Source of the DNA: Nocardiopsis sp. MG754419
GTDB lineage: Bacteria; Actinomycetota; Actinomycetes; Streptosporangiales; Streptosporangiaceae
Reading direction: 5' to 3'
Assembly: GCF_018207095.1 (NCBI RefSeq)
Contig: NZ_QOCZ01000020.1
Location: 59,356 to 123,355, forward strand
Length of the DNA stretch: 64,000 nucleotides
The translations under genes and the position numbers were made by a program. Below the pieces are notes generated by a model. That model was not told the origin of the DNA. It searched no databases and saw only the letters and a list, made by a program, of their open reading frames with translations. Below, piece by piece: positions 1 to 9,200 of the stretch. Within the stretch, counting starts at the first letter, position 1. Each line of letters begins with the position of its first letter.

Positions 1-1139
1 GGCTGCAGACCGGGCCGCGGGTCGGACGTGCCCGGGTGCATGGCGTAGCCGCCGTGGCGCGGGTCCGAGATCATGGGGTGGCCGGGCATCCCGGGGCGCG
101 GGTTGGACGTGCCCGGGTTCATCAGGCCGGGGTCGGGGTTGGACACCGCGGGGTTCTGGCCCAGGCGGGGGTCGGAGACCCCCGGCGGGTAACCCATCCC
201 GGGGTGGGGTCCGGTCGACGGGTACTGACCCTGGTGGGGCTGGACCGGCGGCAGCGGCGTCCCATTGAGCAGACCCGTCTGGGCCACTTCCTGGCCCTTC
301 TCGAAGGCCTCGGAGGTGTCGGCCTCGTCGGACTCGTGACCGAGCAGACGCATGAGGAGTCGCTGTGCGTTGGGGCGCTTGGAGGGGTCCTTGTCCAGGC
401 AGGACTCGACGACGGGGCGCAGCGCCTCGTCGAGGCCGTCCAGGTCCGGCGGGGCGCTGACCACGCGGTGCACCACGGCGGGGACGGTGTCGGAGCCGAA
501 GGGCGCCTTCCCGGTGGAGGCGAACGCGATCACGCTGCCCCACGCGAAGATGTCGCACTTGTCGGTGATCTCGCGCCCCTCGATCTGCTCCGGCGCCATG
601 TAGGAGGGCGTGCCGACGATCGAGTTGGTCATGGTGGCGGTGCCGTCGTCGACCCGGGCGATACCGAAGTCGATGACCCGTGGCCCGTCGGGCCCCAGCA
701 GCACGTTCCCGGGCTTGAAGTCGCGGTGGACGATGCCCGCCTTGTGGATGGCCACCAGCGCCGTCGCGGTGGACACGGCCAGGCGCTGGAGCGCGGCCCC
801 GCGCACCGCGCGCCCCTTGGCGACGGACTCCTGGAGGTCCTTGCCGGGCACGAACTCACTGACCACGTAGGGCGGGTCGTGGTCGAGCCGGGCGTCGATG
901 ATCGCCGCGGTGCAGAAGGACGCGACCCGCTGTGCGGCCCGCACCTCCTTCTCGAACCGTTTACGCAGGTCGGTGTCCTGCGACCACTGGTCGTTGAGAA
1001 CCTTGACCGCGACCTTCTCGCCCGTGGGGTCCTCCGCGAGGTAGACGACGCCCTGACCCCCCTTGCCCAGACGCCCGGTCACGCCGTATTCACCGAACGC
1101 GGAGGGGTCGCTCGGCAGTAGCGATTCGGAACCGGGCAT
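1..1139 (-). CDS. Serine/threonine protein kinase (PknB/Hanks type), 3' end cut by the window
   Basis: Reading left from ATG 1139, about 379 codons stay open to the window edge, so the C-terminus is missing. The first ~275 residues are a complete Hanks-type kinase domain: glycine loop GKGGQG (25-30), ATP-binding Lys in VAVK (46), catalytic HRDFKPGN (H138-N145), DFG from 157 and MAPEQ in the activation segment. Family knowledge: these kinases autophosphorylate and phosphorylate Ser/Thr on regulatory or cell-wall proteins. After the kinase comes a Pro/Gly-rich tail with repeated SDPR, SNP and NPG motifs, probably a disordered cytosolic linker; no membrane helix or PASTA repeat is reached inside the window. 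The gene lies downstream of the Trm112 gene on the same strand, with 215 bp between them. The kinase call is firm; substrate and overall topology are unknown. Confidence 0.93.
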   Translation of the reverse strand, partial: MPGSESLLPSDPSAFGEYGVTGRLGKGGQGVVYLAEDPTGEKVAVKVLNDQWSQDTDLRKRFEKEVRAAQRVASFCTAAIIDARLDHDPPYVVSEFVPGKDLQESVAKGRAVRGAALQRLAVSTATALVAIHKAGIVHRDFKPGNVLLGPDGPRVIDFGIARVDDGTATMTNSIVGTPSYMAPEQIEGREITDKCDIFAWGSVIAFASTGKAPFGSDTVPAVVHRVVSAPPDLDGLDEALRPVVESCLDKDPSKRPNAQRLLMRLLGHESDEADTSEAFEKGQEVAQTGLLNGTPLPPVQPHQGQYPSTGPHPGMGYPPGVSDPRLGQNPAVSNPDPGLMNPGTSNPRPGMPGHPMISDPRHGGYAMHPGTSDPRPGLQ

Positions 1140-1354
1140 CGGTCTCCTCCTGGGAGGTCGTCTCGTGCGGGGCGCACAGGACCAGGGTACGGGCAGGGTA
1201 CGCCGGTGCCGTCACCTTTGCCCTGAGGGGTCCGTTAGGCCGCCGACCGACCGGCGTACCCCCTATGACTGCCGCAACCGTGAGATCGTTCCGCTTCGAC
1301 CCGTACCTTTTTCGATCCCGTCACAGGCGCCCCGCGCGGAGCCCGACCGTCGCC

Positions 1355-1531
1355 CTAGGAGACCTTGCGCGCCTCGTCGACGAGGAGCACCGGGATGCCG
1401 TCCCGGATGGGGTAGGCCAGACCGCTCTCGTCGCAGACCAACTCGTCGGTCTCGGGGTCGTGGCGCAGCGGGGCCTGGCTCTGCGGGCAGGCCAGGATCT
1501 CCAGCAGCCAGCCGTCGATCTTCGTGCTCAT
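1355..1531 (-). CDS. Trm112 family protein (UPF0434-like), 58 aa
   Basis: A 58-residue protein starting at ATG 1531. It carries the Trm112 pattern: an N-terminal helix ending in LLEILACPQ, a central VCDESGLAYPIRDGIPVLL segment and a short basic end. Of the usual zinc-binding cysteines, C15 and C33 are present as singles. Family knowledge: Trm112-type small proteins act as partners or activators of methyltransferases, and in actinobacteria this gene commonly follows manB. The start is 40 bp downstream of the manB stop, so the two are likely co-transcribed. The exact partner is not visible from the sequence. Confidence 0.88.
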   Translation of the reverse strand: MSTKIDGWLLEILACPQSQAPLRHDPETDELVCDESGLAYPIRDGIPVLLVDEARKVS

Positions 1532-1571
1532 GGTTCTCGTTCCTCGTGTGCTGGCCTCGTGTGAGGCTGGT

Positions 1572-2939
1572 TCAGGCGCGGACGATGGCCAGGACGTCGT
1601 CCCGCAGACGCGTCACTCCGGTGTCGTCGGCGGCCTCCACGTTGAGCCGCAGGAGCGGTTCGGTGTTGGAGGCACGCAGGTTGAACCAGGACCCGTCGGG
1701 CAGGGTGACGCTGAGGCCGTCGAGTTCGTCGACGGTGACACCGTCACGGCCGGCGAACGCCTCGCGTACCGCCGCCATGCGCCCGGAGGCGTCCTCGACC
1801 TCGGAGTTGATCTCACCCGAGGCCGCGTAGCGGGAGTACTCCTCCGTGATCTGCGAGAGCGACCGTTGGTCCGCCCCGAGGACACGGAGGACGTGCATCG
1901 CCGCGAGCATACCCGTGTCGGCCCGCCAGAAGTCCCGGAAGTAGTAGTGGGCGGAGTGCTCACCACCGAAGACGGCCTCGGTCTCGGCCATGGTCGCCTT
2001 GATGAAGGAGTGGCCGACCCGGGTGCGCACGGGCGCGCCGCCGTTCTCGGTGACGATCTCGGGGACGGCGGCGGAGGTGATGAGGTTGTGGATGATGGTG
2101 GCGCCCGGTTCGCGCCGGAGTTCCTGGACGGCGACCAACGCGGTGACGGCGGACGGGGGGACCGGCTCGCCCCGCTCGTCGACGACGAAGCAGCGGTCGG
2201 CGTCACCGTCGAAGGCCAGGCCGATGTCGGCACCGGTCTCGCGCACCTTGGCCTGGAGGTCGACCAGGTTGTCGGGGTCCAGCGGGTTGGCCGGGTGGTT
2301 GGGGAAGGTGCCGTCCAGCTCGAAGTACAGGGGCACGACGTCCAGCGGGAGGCCCTGTTCGAGGACGGCGGGGACGGTGTGGCCGCCCATGCCGTTGCCG
2401 GCGTCCACCACGACCTTGAGCGGGCGGGAGCCGGACAGGTCGACCAGACCGCGCAGGTACTCGGCGTAGCCCGGCAGCAGGTCCTTCTCGGTGACGGTGC
2501 CCTTCGGGCCCTCGTGCTCGGGCACACCCGCACCGTTCAGGCTCTCCTCGGCGAGCCGACGGATGTCGTCCAGGCCGGTCTCACCGCTGATCGGCGCGGC
2601 CCCGGCGCGGCACATCTTGATGCCGTTGTACTCGGCCGGGTTGTGGCTGGCGGTGAACATGGCGCCCGGCATGTCGAGGGACCCGGAGCCGTAGTAGAGG
2701 AGGTCGGTGGAGCCGAGTCCGGCGAACACCACGTCCACGCCCTGGGAGGTGGCCCCGTCCGCGAAGGCGTGGGCGAGTTCGGGCGAGGAGGGGCGCATGT
2801 CGTGGGCGACCACGACGGAGGGCGCGTCGACCACACGGGCGAAGGCGGCGCCGACCGCCCGGGCGATGTCCACGTTGAAGGTGTCCGGAATCACACCGCG
2901 CACGTCGTATGCCTTGAAGATGCTTCCGAGGTCAGCCAC
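1572..2939 (-). CDS. manB: Phosphomannomutase/phosphoglucomutase
   Basis: A 455-residue alpha-D-phosphohexomutase that interconverts hexose 6-phosphate and 1-phosphate, most likely supplying mannose 1-phosphate for GDP-mannose and envelope glycans. The phosphoserine loop TASHNP (S98) is intact. The metal-binding DGDADR motif lies near residue 240 and the sugar-binding GGEHSAHYYF loop near 325. The C-terminal domain has the phosphate-binding RASNTEPLLRLN segment. Length is normal for bacterial ManB. The GTG start has GGAG 6-7 nt upstream. The neighbours DUF3499 (upstream) and Trm112 (downstream) form a conserved actinobacterial group. Whether mannose or glucose is preferred cannot be decided from sequence. 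Confidence 0.94.
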   Translation of the reverse strand: MADLGSIFKAYDVRGVIPDTFNVDIARAVGAAFARVVDAPSVVVAHDMRPSSPELAHAFADGATSQGVDVVFAGLGSTDLLYYGSGSLDMPGAMFTASHNPAEYNGIKMCRAGAAPISGETGLDDIRRLAEESLNGAGVPEHEGPKGTVTEKDLLPGYAEYLRGLVDLSGSRPLKVVVDAGNGMGGHTVPAVLEQGLPLDVVPLYFELDGTFPNHPANPLDPDNLVDLQAKVRETGADIGLAFDGDADRCFVVDERGEPVPPSAVTALVAVQELRREPGATIIHNLITSAAVPEIVTENGGAPVRTRVGHSFIKATMAETEAVFGGEHSAHYYFRDFWRADTGMLAAMHVLRVLGADQRSLSQITEEYSRYAASGEINSEVEDASGRMAAVREAFAGRDGVTVDELDGLSVTLPDGSWFNLRASNTEPLLRLNVEAADDTGVTRLRDDVLAIVRA

Positions 2940-3130
2940 GTCTGCTCCGGCCAGGTCGGTTCTGCCACGAGTTCGGTCCCGCGCCCGGACTCCGGGCGCC
3001 CGTCAAAACTAGCAAGGGACCGGGCGAGAACCCCATGGGCACCGCCAGAAGTATCGTGCCGCGAACGTCACGCCCGGCCCACGGTGTGCCCGGGCCGGAA
3101 CCGGCCACCGCCCCGCACCGGAGCGCGCGG

Positions 3131-3532
3131 TCAAGCGTGCGGGCGGCGGGGGTCGCGTTGGTCGGTCCGATCGGACTTGACCACGCGCAGGTGACCGCGG
3201 CGCAGGATCTCCTGACCCTCGCCCACGGGCTCCCCCGGGTACGGCTCGGAACGCGCCGGCGGGCGCGCCGCCTCACGTACGGCGTCGGCGAGCGCCTCCA
3301 GGTCGTCGCTGCCGGGACCACCGCCCGACGTCTCGACCGGCAGACGGACCACCTCCCAGCCACGGGGCGCCGTCAGGCGTTCGGCGTGGACGGCGCACAG
3401 GTCGTAGCAGTGCGGTTCCACGTAGGCGGCGAGCGGGCCGAGGACGGCGGTGGAGTCGGCGTAGACGTACGTGAGCGTGAAAACGGCGGGCTGCCTGCAC
3501 GCAGTGCGGGAACAGCGTCGAACATGGCTCAC
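3131..3532 (-). CDS. DUF3499 family protein
   Basis: A 133-residue protein of the actinobacterial DUF3499 family, recognised by the N-terminal RRCSRTACRQPAVFTLTYVY segment and by YVEPHCYDLCAVHAERL. These carry a Cys/His set (C in RRCS, TAC, HC, LCAVH) that looks like a small zinc-binding module. The C-terminal ~60 residues are charged and low in complexity. I chose GTG 3532 because homologues start just before RRCSR; the frame stays open to 3628, but the extra 32 residues look non-coding. It lies 191 bp upstream of manB on the same strand and is divergent from the zincin-like gene. Function is unknown. The pairing with manB and the zincin is conserved in actinobacteria (from memory). Confidence 0.85.
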   Translation of the reverse strand: MSHVRRCSRTACRQPAVFTLTYVYADSTAVLGPLAAYVEPHCYDLCAVHAERLTAPRGWEVVRLPVETSGGGPGSDDLEALADAVREAARPPARSEPYPGEPVGEGQEILRRGHLRVVKSDRTDQRDPRRPHA

Positions 3533-3701
3533 AGCGTTCGACTGTATGCCTTTACCGAGGGACACGCCAGCATCGTTCCATGACCTACGGGGTATTTGGT
3601 GCCGCTTCTTTACCTCGGTCCGGGTCACGGGAACCCCGCCCCCGTACCCGTTCGCGCGATCGGGACGAGAAGGGGGACTACGCGGGCGGCCCGTGATGGC
3701 T

Positions 3702-3707
3702 TAGTCT
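3702..3707 (+). promoter_or_regulatory. -10 hexamer of a leaderless promoter (zincin-like gene)
   Basis: TAGTCT ends 6 nt before GTG 3714 and no Shine-Dalgarno sequence lies between. This is the layout of a leaderless sigma-A promoter; the -35 is not recognisable. Confidence 0.55.
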
Positions 3708-3713
3708 CGAAGT

Positions 3714-4148
3714 GTGCGACGAGTGCGTCTTTCCAGTGGCCAACCAGACCGAGTCCGCCGCCGGGACCGCCGCGGCCGAGGCATCCGCGGCCCTCTCGTG
3801 CCCTCTGACCTGCCCGTGTTCCGGAGTCGAGCGCAGGCCTTCGACGACCTCGTCCTGGACGCGGTCGAACGCCTCGAGCGTTTGTGGGCACGGGAGTTGG
3901 CGAATGTCGACTTCCTCGTCGAGGACGTCCCCCCGCTCCCGCCCCACGGCCGGCCGACCGAGACGATCCCCTTCTCCCGCCTGGAGACCGACCCCGAGGG
4001 TCGGGCGCGGATCATCGTCTACCGCCGTCCGGTGGAGATCCGGACCAAGGACCCCGACGAGATGGCCCTCCTGGTCCACGAGACCGTGGTCGAGGAGGTC
4101 GCCAACCTGCTCGGGGTGGAACCGGAGTCCGTCGACCCGGAAGGGTAG
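3714..4148 (+). CDS. Metallopeptidase family protein (PF06262, zincin fold) lacking the HExxH zinc ligands
   Basis: A 144-residue protein of the Possibl_zinc_metallo/Zincin_1 family. Family-like features are AFDDLVLDAVERLE, the DFLVEDVPPLPP strand, RIIVYRRPVEIR and the terminal helix VVEEVANLLGVEPE. At the position where the family has HExxH followed by HxxG, this protein reads EEVAN then LLG, so both histidines are gone. It is therefore probably catalytically inactive and structural or regulatory. It is divergent from the DUF3499 gene, the usual actinobacterial arrangement. The first ~30 residues are Arg-rich and unlike the fold, so an internal start is possible, but the -10 element fits GTG 3714. 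Confidence 0.8.
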   Translation: MRRVRLSSGQPDRVRRRDRRGRGIRGPLVPSDLPVFRSRAQAFDDLVLDAVERLERLWARELANVDFLVEDVPPLPPHGRPTETIPFSRLETDPEGRARIIVYRRPVEIRTKDPDEMALLVHETVVEEVANLLGVEPESVDPEG

Positions 4149-4563
4149 ATCGCGGGACCGTTCGGCCCGAGCCCCCACCGGTCGTGCCCACCCGCACGGC
4201 CGGTCGTGCACCGTGCGCGCGAACGGACACCTCCCGGTACCCGGGACCACCAACGCCGACCGGTGCCCCTTCGGGTGAGCCGACGACCGCCGGTCACGGC
4301 GGTGCCGGAGCCTGCGCACCGCACCTACGCCACAGGGGTGTTCTGTGAACGCACAGACCCCCTGACCCAAGGGGGGTATCGGTTCGGGCGCCGGCGGGCC
4401 CTGCTCTCTGAGAACCCGTGGAGGGTGCGTAGGTGGGATCGCGAGGAACGATCCCTCCCACCGCAGAACCCGAAGGTTCCCGCCGTGCCGTGGGGCGCCC
4501 GAACACCGGCCGAAGCGCAGCGGGGGTCCAAGGGGAACACAGCGGGGCCCGAGCGAACACCAC
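4149..4563. other. Convergent intergenic region with hairpins, no gene
   Basis: This 415 bp separates two converging genes. I find no convincing ORF. Two hairpins could serve as terminators: ACCCCC/GGGGGGT at 4357-4377 and GGGATCG/CGATCCC (7 bp, 7-nt loop) at 4435-4455. Neither is followed by a clear T-tract, so strength is uncertain. Confidence 0.5.
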
Positions 4564-6225
4564 TCAGGGAACCACTCCCGTCACGCTGTCCCGGACCACG
4601 GGCAGGCGGATCTCCGTGGGCGCCGGCCGCACCGGCAGGACGCTGATCCCCGATCCCGAACGCAGTACGCGAGCCGCGTACACCGGACCGGAGTCCTCCA
4701 GCACCTCGAGACGCACCGCGTAGCCGTCCTCCGGGTCGATGCCCGCGGGCGGGCCCCACCCGTCGGTCTCGGTGCCGAAGACGTGCGTGGTGCCCGCGGC
4801 GACCTCGGCGCGCACGGCGTCACCCATGCTGCCGTCCGCGGCGATGGGGGTGGCCACGACCCGTGCGTCGGAATCCGGAGCTCCCAGGATCACCTCCACG
4901 TCGACCCCCTCCGGCATGTCCGGGATGACGGCGGTGCCGTTCAGAGGGCCGGTGAGCGGGTCCACGGCAGCCGTGTAGGCGGTTTCGACGACGTCCGCGT
5001 CACCCCCTCCCGATCCGGCCTCCTCGATGATCATCCCGACCACGACCGGAGCGTCGGCCTCCACCACGACCGTGCCCGGCAGACCGCCCAGGGCGCTCTC
5101 CAGGGTCATCCACGCGGAGGCGGCGGGCGGAACGTTGAGGACCATCGGGTCGTCGGGGGTCCCGGCACCGTTGCCGTCCTCGTCGGTCTCCTCGTCGTCC
5201 TCGTCCTCGTTCTCGGGACGTTCCCCGGGGACGACGTGGGCGCGGACCTCGACGGGTGCGTCCCCGGGCGCGGCCACGACCAGTCGCCGGACCCCGTCAC
5301 CACCGGGGAGGCCGGGGATGACGTGTGCGACGTCGGGCGCCGAGGTGGGGGCGACCCAGTCGGTGTGCCCCTCGGTGTGCTCGGCCAGCAGGGAGGCGGC
5401 GACGCGTCCGGTACTGGTCCGCACGTGCACACCGAGGGAGCTGGTGTTCTGGATGAGTTCGGTGACGTCCACGGTGGTCGACTCCCCCGGCCCCAGGTGG
5501 ATGCCACGGCTGTCGGGAGAGTACGAGGGGCCCTCCGCGGTGTAGATGTCGATGCTCGTGGTGGCCCGGAACTCCTCGGGGTTGCTCAGGTGGACCGTCA
5601 GGGTGTCCAGTGCGACACCGTCGGCGCCACCCGCCCCGGGCAGGGCGAACCAGGTGCCGATGCCCGGTTCGACGCAACGGACCTCGGTGACGGCGTCGTC
5701 GGACACCGTGGTCTGAGCGGCGTCCAGGCCGGAGGCCAGGGAGCCTTCGGCGTTCAAGGCCGTGGGCAGGGTCACGTCGCCGGTGTCGGTACGCCAGACC
5801 CGGCCGGGTTCGGTCAGTTCCTCACCGAGGAGTGCGCCGCGTTCGTCGGCGTCCTCGTCCGAGCCGCCCGGGGACTCCCGAGCCGCGTCCTCGTCGTCGT
5901 CCGCATCCTCGTCCTCGGCGTCCTCGTCCTCGTCCTCCGCGTCCTCCTCCGTGGTCTGGGTGACCGGGACGGCCCACAGGGCGCCCTCGTCGTCACGGCC
6001 GACCCGGGGGGCGAACGCCGCCACCGAACTCTCCGCACCGTCGTCCTCCGACGCGTGGGGCGCCGGGCACACGCGCGCGGCCGATTCCGGGCGGACGGTG
6101 CCCGGTTCGGACACCCCCAGCTCGGGGCTGATCGGTCGGATCGCGAAGGCCACCCCGAACAGGGCCAGCAGGGCCAACGCGACCAGCCCGAACAGCGCGA
6201 ACCGGTTCTCCACGATCAGTCGCAT
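4564..6225 (-). CDS. DUF5719 family secreted/membrane-anchored protein
   Basis: A 553-residue protein with an N-terminal signal anchor (hydrophobic run at about residues 10-30, FALFGLVALALLALFGVAFA), so most of it faces outside. Residues ~90-140 hold an extreme acidic run (repeats of EDEDAEDEDADDDED), followed by a Ser/Thr/Val-rich beta-type region typical of DUF5719. A second acidic insert (ENEDEDDEETDEDG) lies near 345. It follows the large glycosyltransferase gene directly: the glycosyltransferase stop is at 6226 and this ATG at 6225, so translation is probably coupled. In actinobacteria DUF5719 sits beside a GT2 membrane protein between manB and whiB2, which suggests an envelope role. No catalytic motif is recognised. 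Confidence 0.82.
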   Translation of the reverse strand: MRLIVENRFALFGLVALALLALFGVAFAIRPISPELGVSEPGTVRPESAARVCPAPHASEDDGAESSVAAFAPRVGRDDEGALWAVPVTQTTEEDAEDEDEDAEDEDADDDEDAARESPGGSDEDADERGALLGEELTEPGRVWRTDTGDVTLPTALNAEGSLASGLDAAQTTVSDDAVTEVRCVEPGIGTWFALPGAGGADGVALDTLTVHLSNPEEFRATTSIDIYTAEGPSYSPDSRGIHLGPGESTTVDVTELIQNTSSLGVHVRTSTGRVAASLLAEHTEGHTDWVAPTSAPDVAHVIPGLPGGDGVRRLVVAAPGDAPVEVRAHVVPGERPENEDEDDEETDEDGNGAGTPDDPMVLNVPPAASAWMTLESALGGLPGTVVVEADAPVVVGMIIEEAGSGGGDADVVETAYTAAVDPLTGPLNGTAVIPDMPEGVDVEVILGAPDSDARVVATPIAADGSMGDAVRAEVAAGTTHVFGTETDGWGPPAGIDPEDGYAVRLEVLEDSGPVYAARVLRSGSGISVLPVRPAPTEIRLPVVRDSVTGVVP

Positions 6226-9200
6226 CTAACCCTCCCTCTCGTCGTCGACGGCGTCCGTGTCGGTGCGGGCGTCACGTGTGGTGCCGGCGCGGCGTCGGCC
6301 TCCGGACTTGCGGGAGCCCGCACGCCGGGTGCCGCGTGTGCCACGACGCCGGCCCCCGACCACGGGAAGGGACCCGGTGGTGGTCGGCCCGGTGTCGGGT
6401 CCGTCGTCGACGTCCGGTGGGGCGTCGTTCCGCGCCGAGGTGTCGTCCTCGGTCTCGGTGTCTGCGCGGACGCGCCGTCCTCGGCCGGGGGCCAAGGGTC
6501 CCTTGCGCGGACGGCGGGGGCTCGGCATCGGGGTGGCCTCGATGAGTCGGCGTTCCTCCTCCGTGCGCACGCCCGGGGCGGCGAGAACCGCCACGACCAG
6601 GAGCAGCACGCCCTGGGTGAGGACCCAGGCCTGGTGCACCAGGTCCGTGTGCCAGACCCGCAGCTCGCCACCGTTGACCGGGAGGGTCCAGGCCTGGGTC
6701 CCGTTCTCGGTGTCCACCTGGGTCAGGTCGACACCGTCGAGCGTGGCCTTCCAGCCACCGTCGGCGGGTTCGGCCAGGGCCAGGCGGCGGCCGGTGAGTC
6801 CCTCACCGACCTCGGTGGAGAGGTCGTGGGCGGAGCCCTCCACGGTGAGCGTCTCCGCGGTCATTCCGTCCTCGGCGACCACGCGCAGCGCCCCGGTGGG
6901 TTCGGCGATCCGCCAGAGCCCGTAGTGGAGCGAGAGCGACTGCCGACCCAGCCCGGGGGTGCCGTCGAGGGTGTCGACCATGGTGGCGTCCGAGGGACCG
7001 CCGAGCTCGGGGCGCGGGTAGAGCACGTACTGGATGCCGTGGTCGAGCAGGGCGACCAGTTGGTCGCCGCCCTGACCGGCGGCGAGTTCGGCCACCGCGC
7101 GGTCGACGACGGCGCGGGTCTCCGGTTCGGGCATGAGCCGTTCCTCGCCCAGGCGGGGTTCGCGGCCTCGCACCACCACGTAGTCGACACCACCGTCCTC
7201 GTCGGGCGTGACGATGAGCGTGCGGGGTTGCGTACCGTCACCGCTGACGCTCACCAGTGCCCCGGGAACGGCCGGCGTCGCGTTCGCGGTGAGGGGCCCG
7301 TCGACACCGTTCCACATCCACAGTCCGGCCGCGGAGAGCGGTGTGGCCAAGGCGAGGGCGGCCACGGTCAGCGCGAAGTACCGCTTCAGGCCCCCGACCA
7401 GGCGTCGCCGGCCCCCGCCCGCTCCGCGTGTGGGTTCGCCCTTGATCATGTCGCCGAACGCCCGGGCCGCCGTCGCCGCGGTGAGCAGTACGGCGGTGGC
7501 GGCGAAGGCGAGCGCCACCCCGGGCCAGACCTGGGCGGGCGGCCCACCGAAGTAGGGCTCGATCACGATGCGGCTGGTGAGGATCGCGATGAGTAGGCCG
7601 AACAGGGCCAGGGACCAGCCCGCCGCCACGACCATCCGGTTGCGGAGCAGCAGCAGGGAGCACAGCGCCGCGGCGATGAACCCGGCGGTCACCCAGTACG
7701 GCGGCGTTCCGGGCCCACCCGGGGACAGCATGAGCAGTTCGACGGGGGTGGCACCGGGGTCGGACAGCTCGGGCCGGTGGAGGCCCGCCTCCAGCAACCA
7801 CAGACTGGGGTGGGTGAGGAGTTCGAGGGTCCAGGGCATGAGCAGGACCAGTGGCACGCCCAGCCCGATGGCGACGCTGACGTAGATGCGCCGGCCCAGG
7901 TGACCGAAGGCGACCGCGACGAGCACGCCGGTGACCAGGCACAGCAGCCACACGAGCGGGACGAACGCGGTGGCGATGGTCAGGGTCAGGCCCAGCCCCC
8001 AGGCGGCCCGCCTGGACGACTTGGGCGGCATGGACACGAGCCGGACCAGGAGCAGCCCGAGCACCGGCAGGAGGGCGTGCACCAGGGCGGTGCCCAACCG
8101 TCCCTGAGCGACCGCGCTGGTGGCCATGGGGAGCAACGCGTAGGCGCCGGCCATCCACAGGCGGGCGGGGCGGTAGCCCAAGACCTGCCGCGCCAACAGA
8201 TAGGCGGTCAGACCGGCCAGGGGGACGCATCCGAGCAGGATCACCATGACGGCGACCCAGGGCTGCCCCAGCGTGAGGGTGGAGAGCAGCGCCAGGAAGC
8301 CCACGTAGGGCGGGACGGGACCGTCCGTGCCCACACCGCTGTCGGGGTGCGCGGACAGGTACAGGTTCCACAGGTCCGCGGCGTTGCCCGCCACGGGCGG
8401 CAGCGCACCGCCGGCGAGCAGGGTGCCGAAGAACAGTGAGCGCTCGGCGATGATCGTCACCACCGTCAACCCGATGACGAGCATCGCCCCGGGTTGCAGG
8501 ATCACGCGGCGCAGGAACGAGGTGGAGTCGTCGGCCACCCCGTCCTCCTCCTCGCCCGGCGGGGCGGTGACGGCCTGGTGGCGACCGGCGGTGTTGCCGA
8601 CCCGTTCACCGGTGAGGATCCCGGTGACGGCGTCGGCGAACTGCCGGGCGGCCACACCACGGGCGAGGAAGGGCCGAATCGCGCTGTAGGTGCGGCGGCG
8701 GTCGCGGCGTCGGCGGAACCTGGCCCGGGCCAGCCGGAACGGGCGGCCGTAGACGAGGGTGATCGCGGCCGCCTCGTCCAGCGCGTTGGCCGGCTGTTTG
8801 ATGAGCAGGTACATGATCACCCGCAGGAGCGAGGCGATCGAGTTGCGCAGCAGTGCGAACAGCATGCCGCCGAAGGGCAGGTTGGCGAGCAGGACGAACA
8901 CCGCGTGCCGGCGGTCGACCCGGCGGGGGTGGTTGCGCGTGGCGGTGATGCGCCTGCGTCGGCGGGCCGAGGCCTCCGCGTGATAGGCCACGGCCTCGGT
9001 GACCAGACGGACCCTGAGCCCGGCGCCGCCCACACGCCAGCAGAAGTCGATGTCGTCGCGGAACAACGGGAGCGCCCGGTCGAACCCGCCGAGCCGTTTC
9101 CACACGTCACGGCGGACCAGCATGCCCGCGCTGGACACGGCCAGGACCTGCCGGGTGCCGTCGTGCTGGCCGTGGTCGAACTCACGCTGTTCCAGACCGG

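Noticed and set aside
4783..7596. 937-codon plus-strand open frame
   Set aside because: Antisense to DUF5719 and the large glycosyltransferase; Gly/Arg/Val-rich, as expected for the complement of GC-rich coding DNA.
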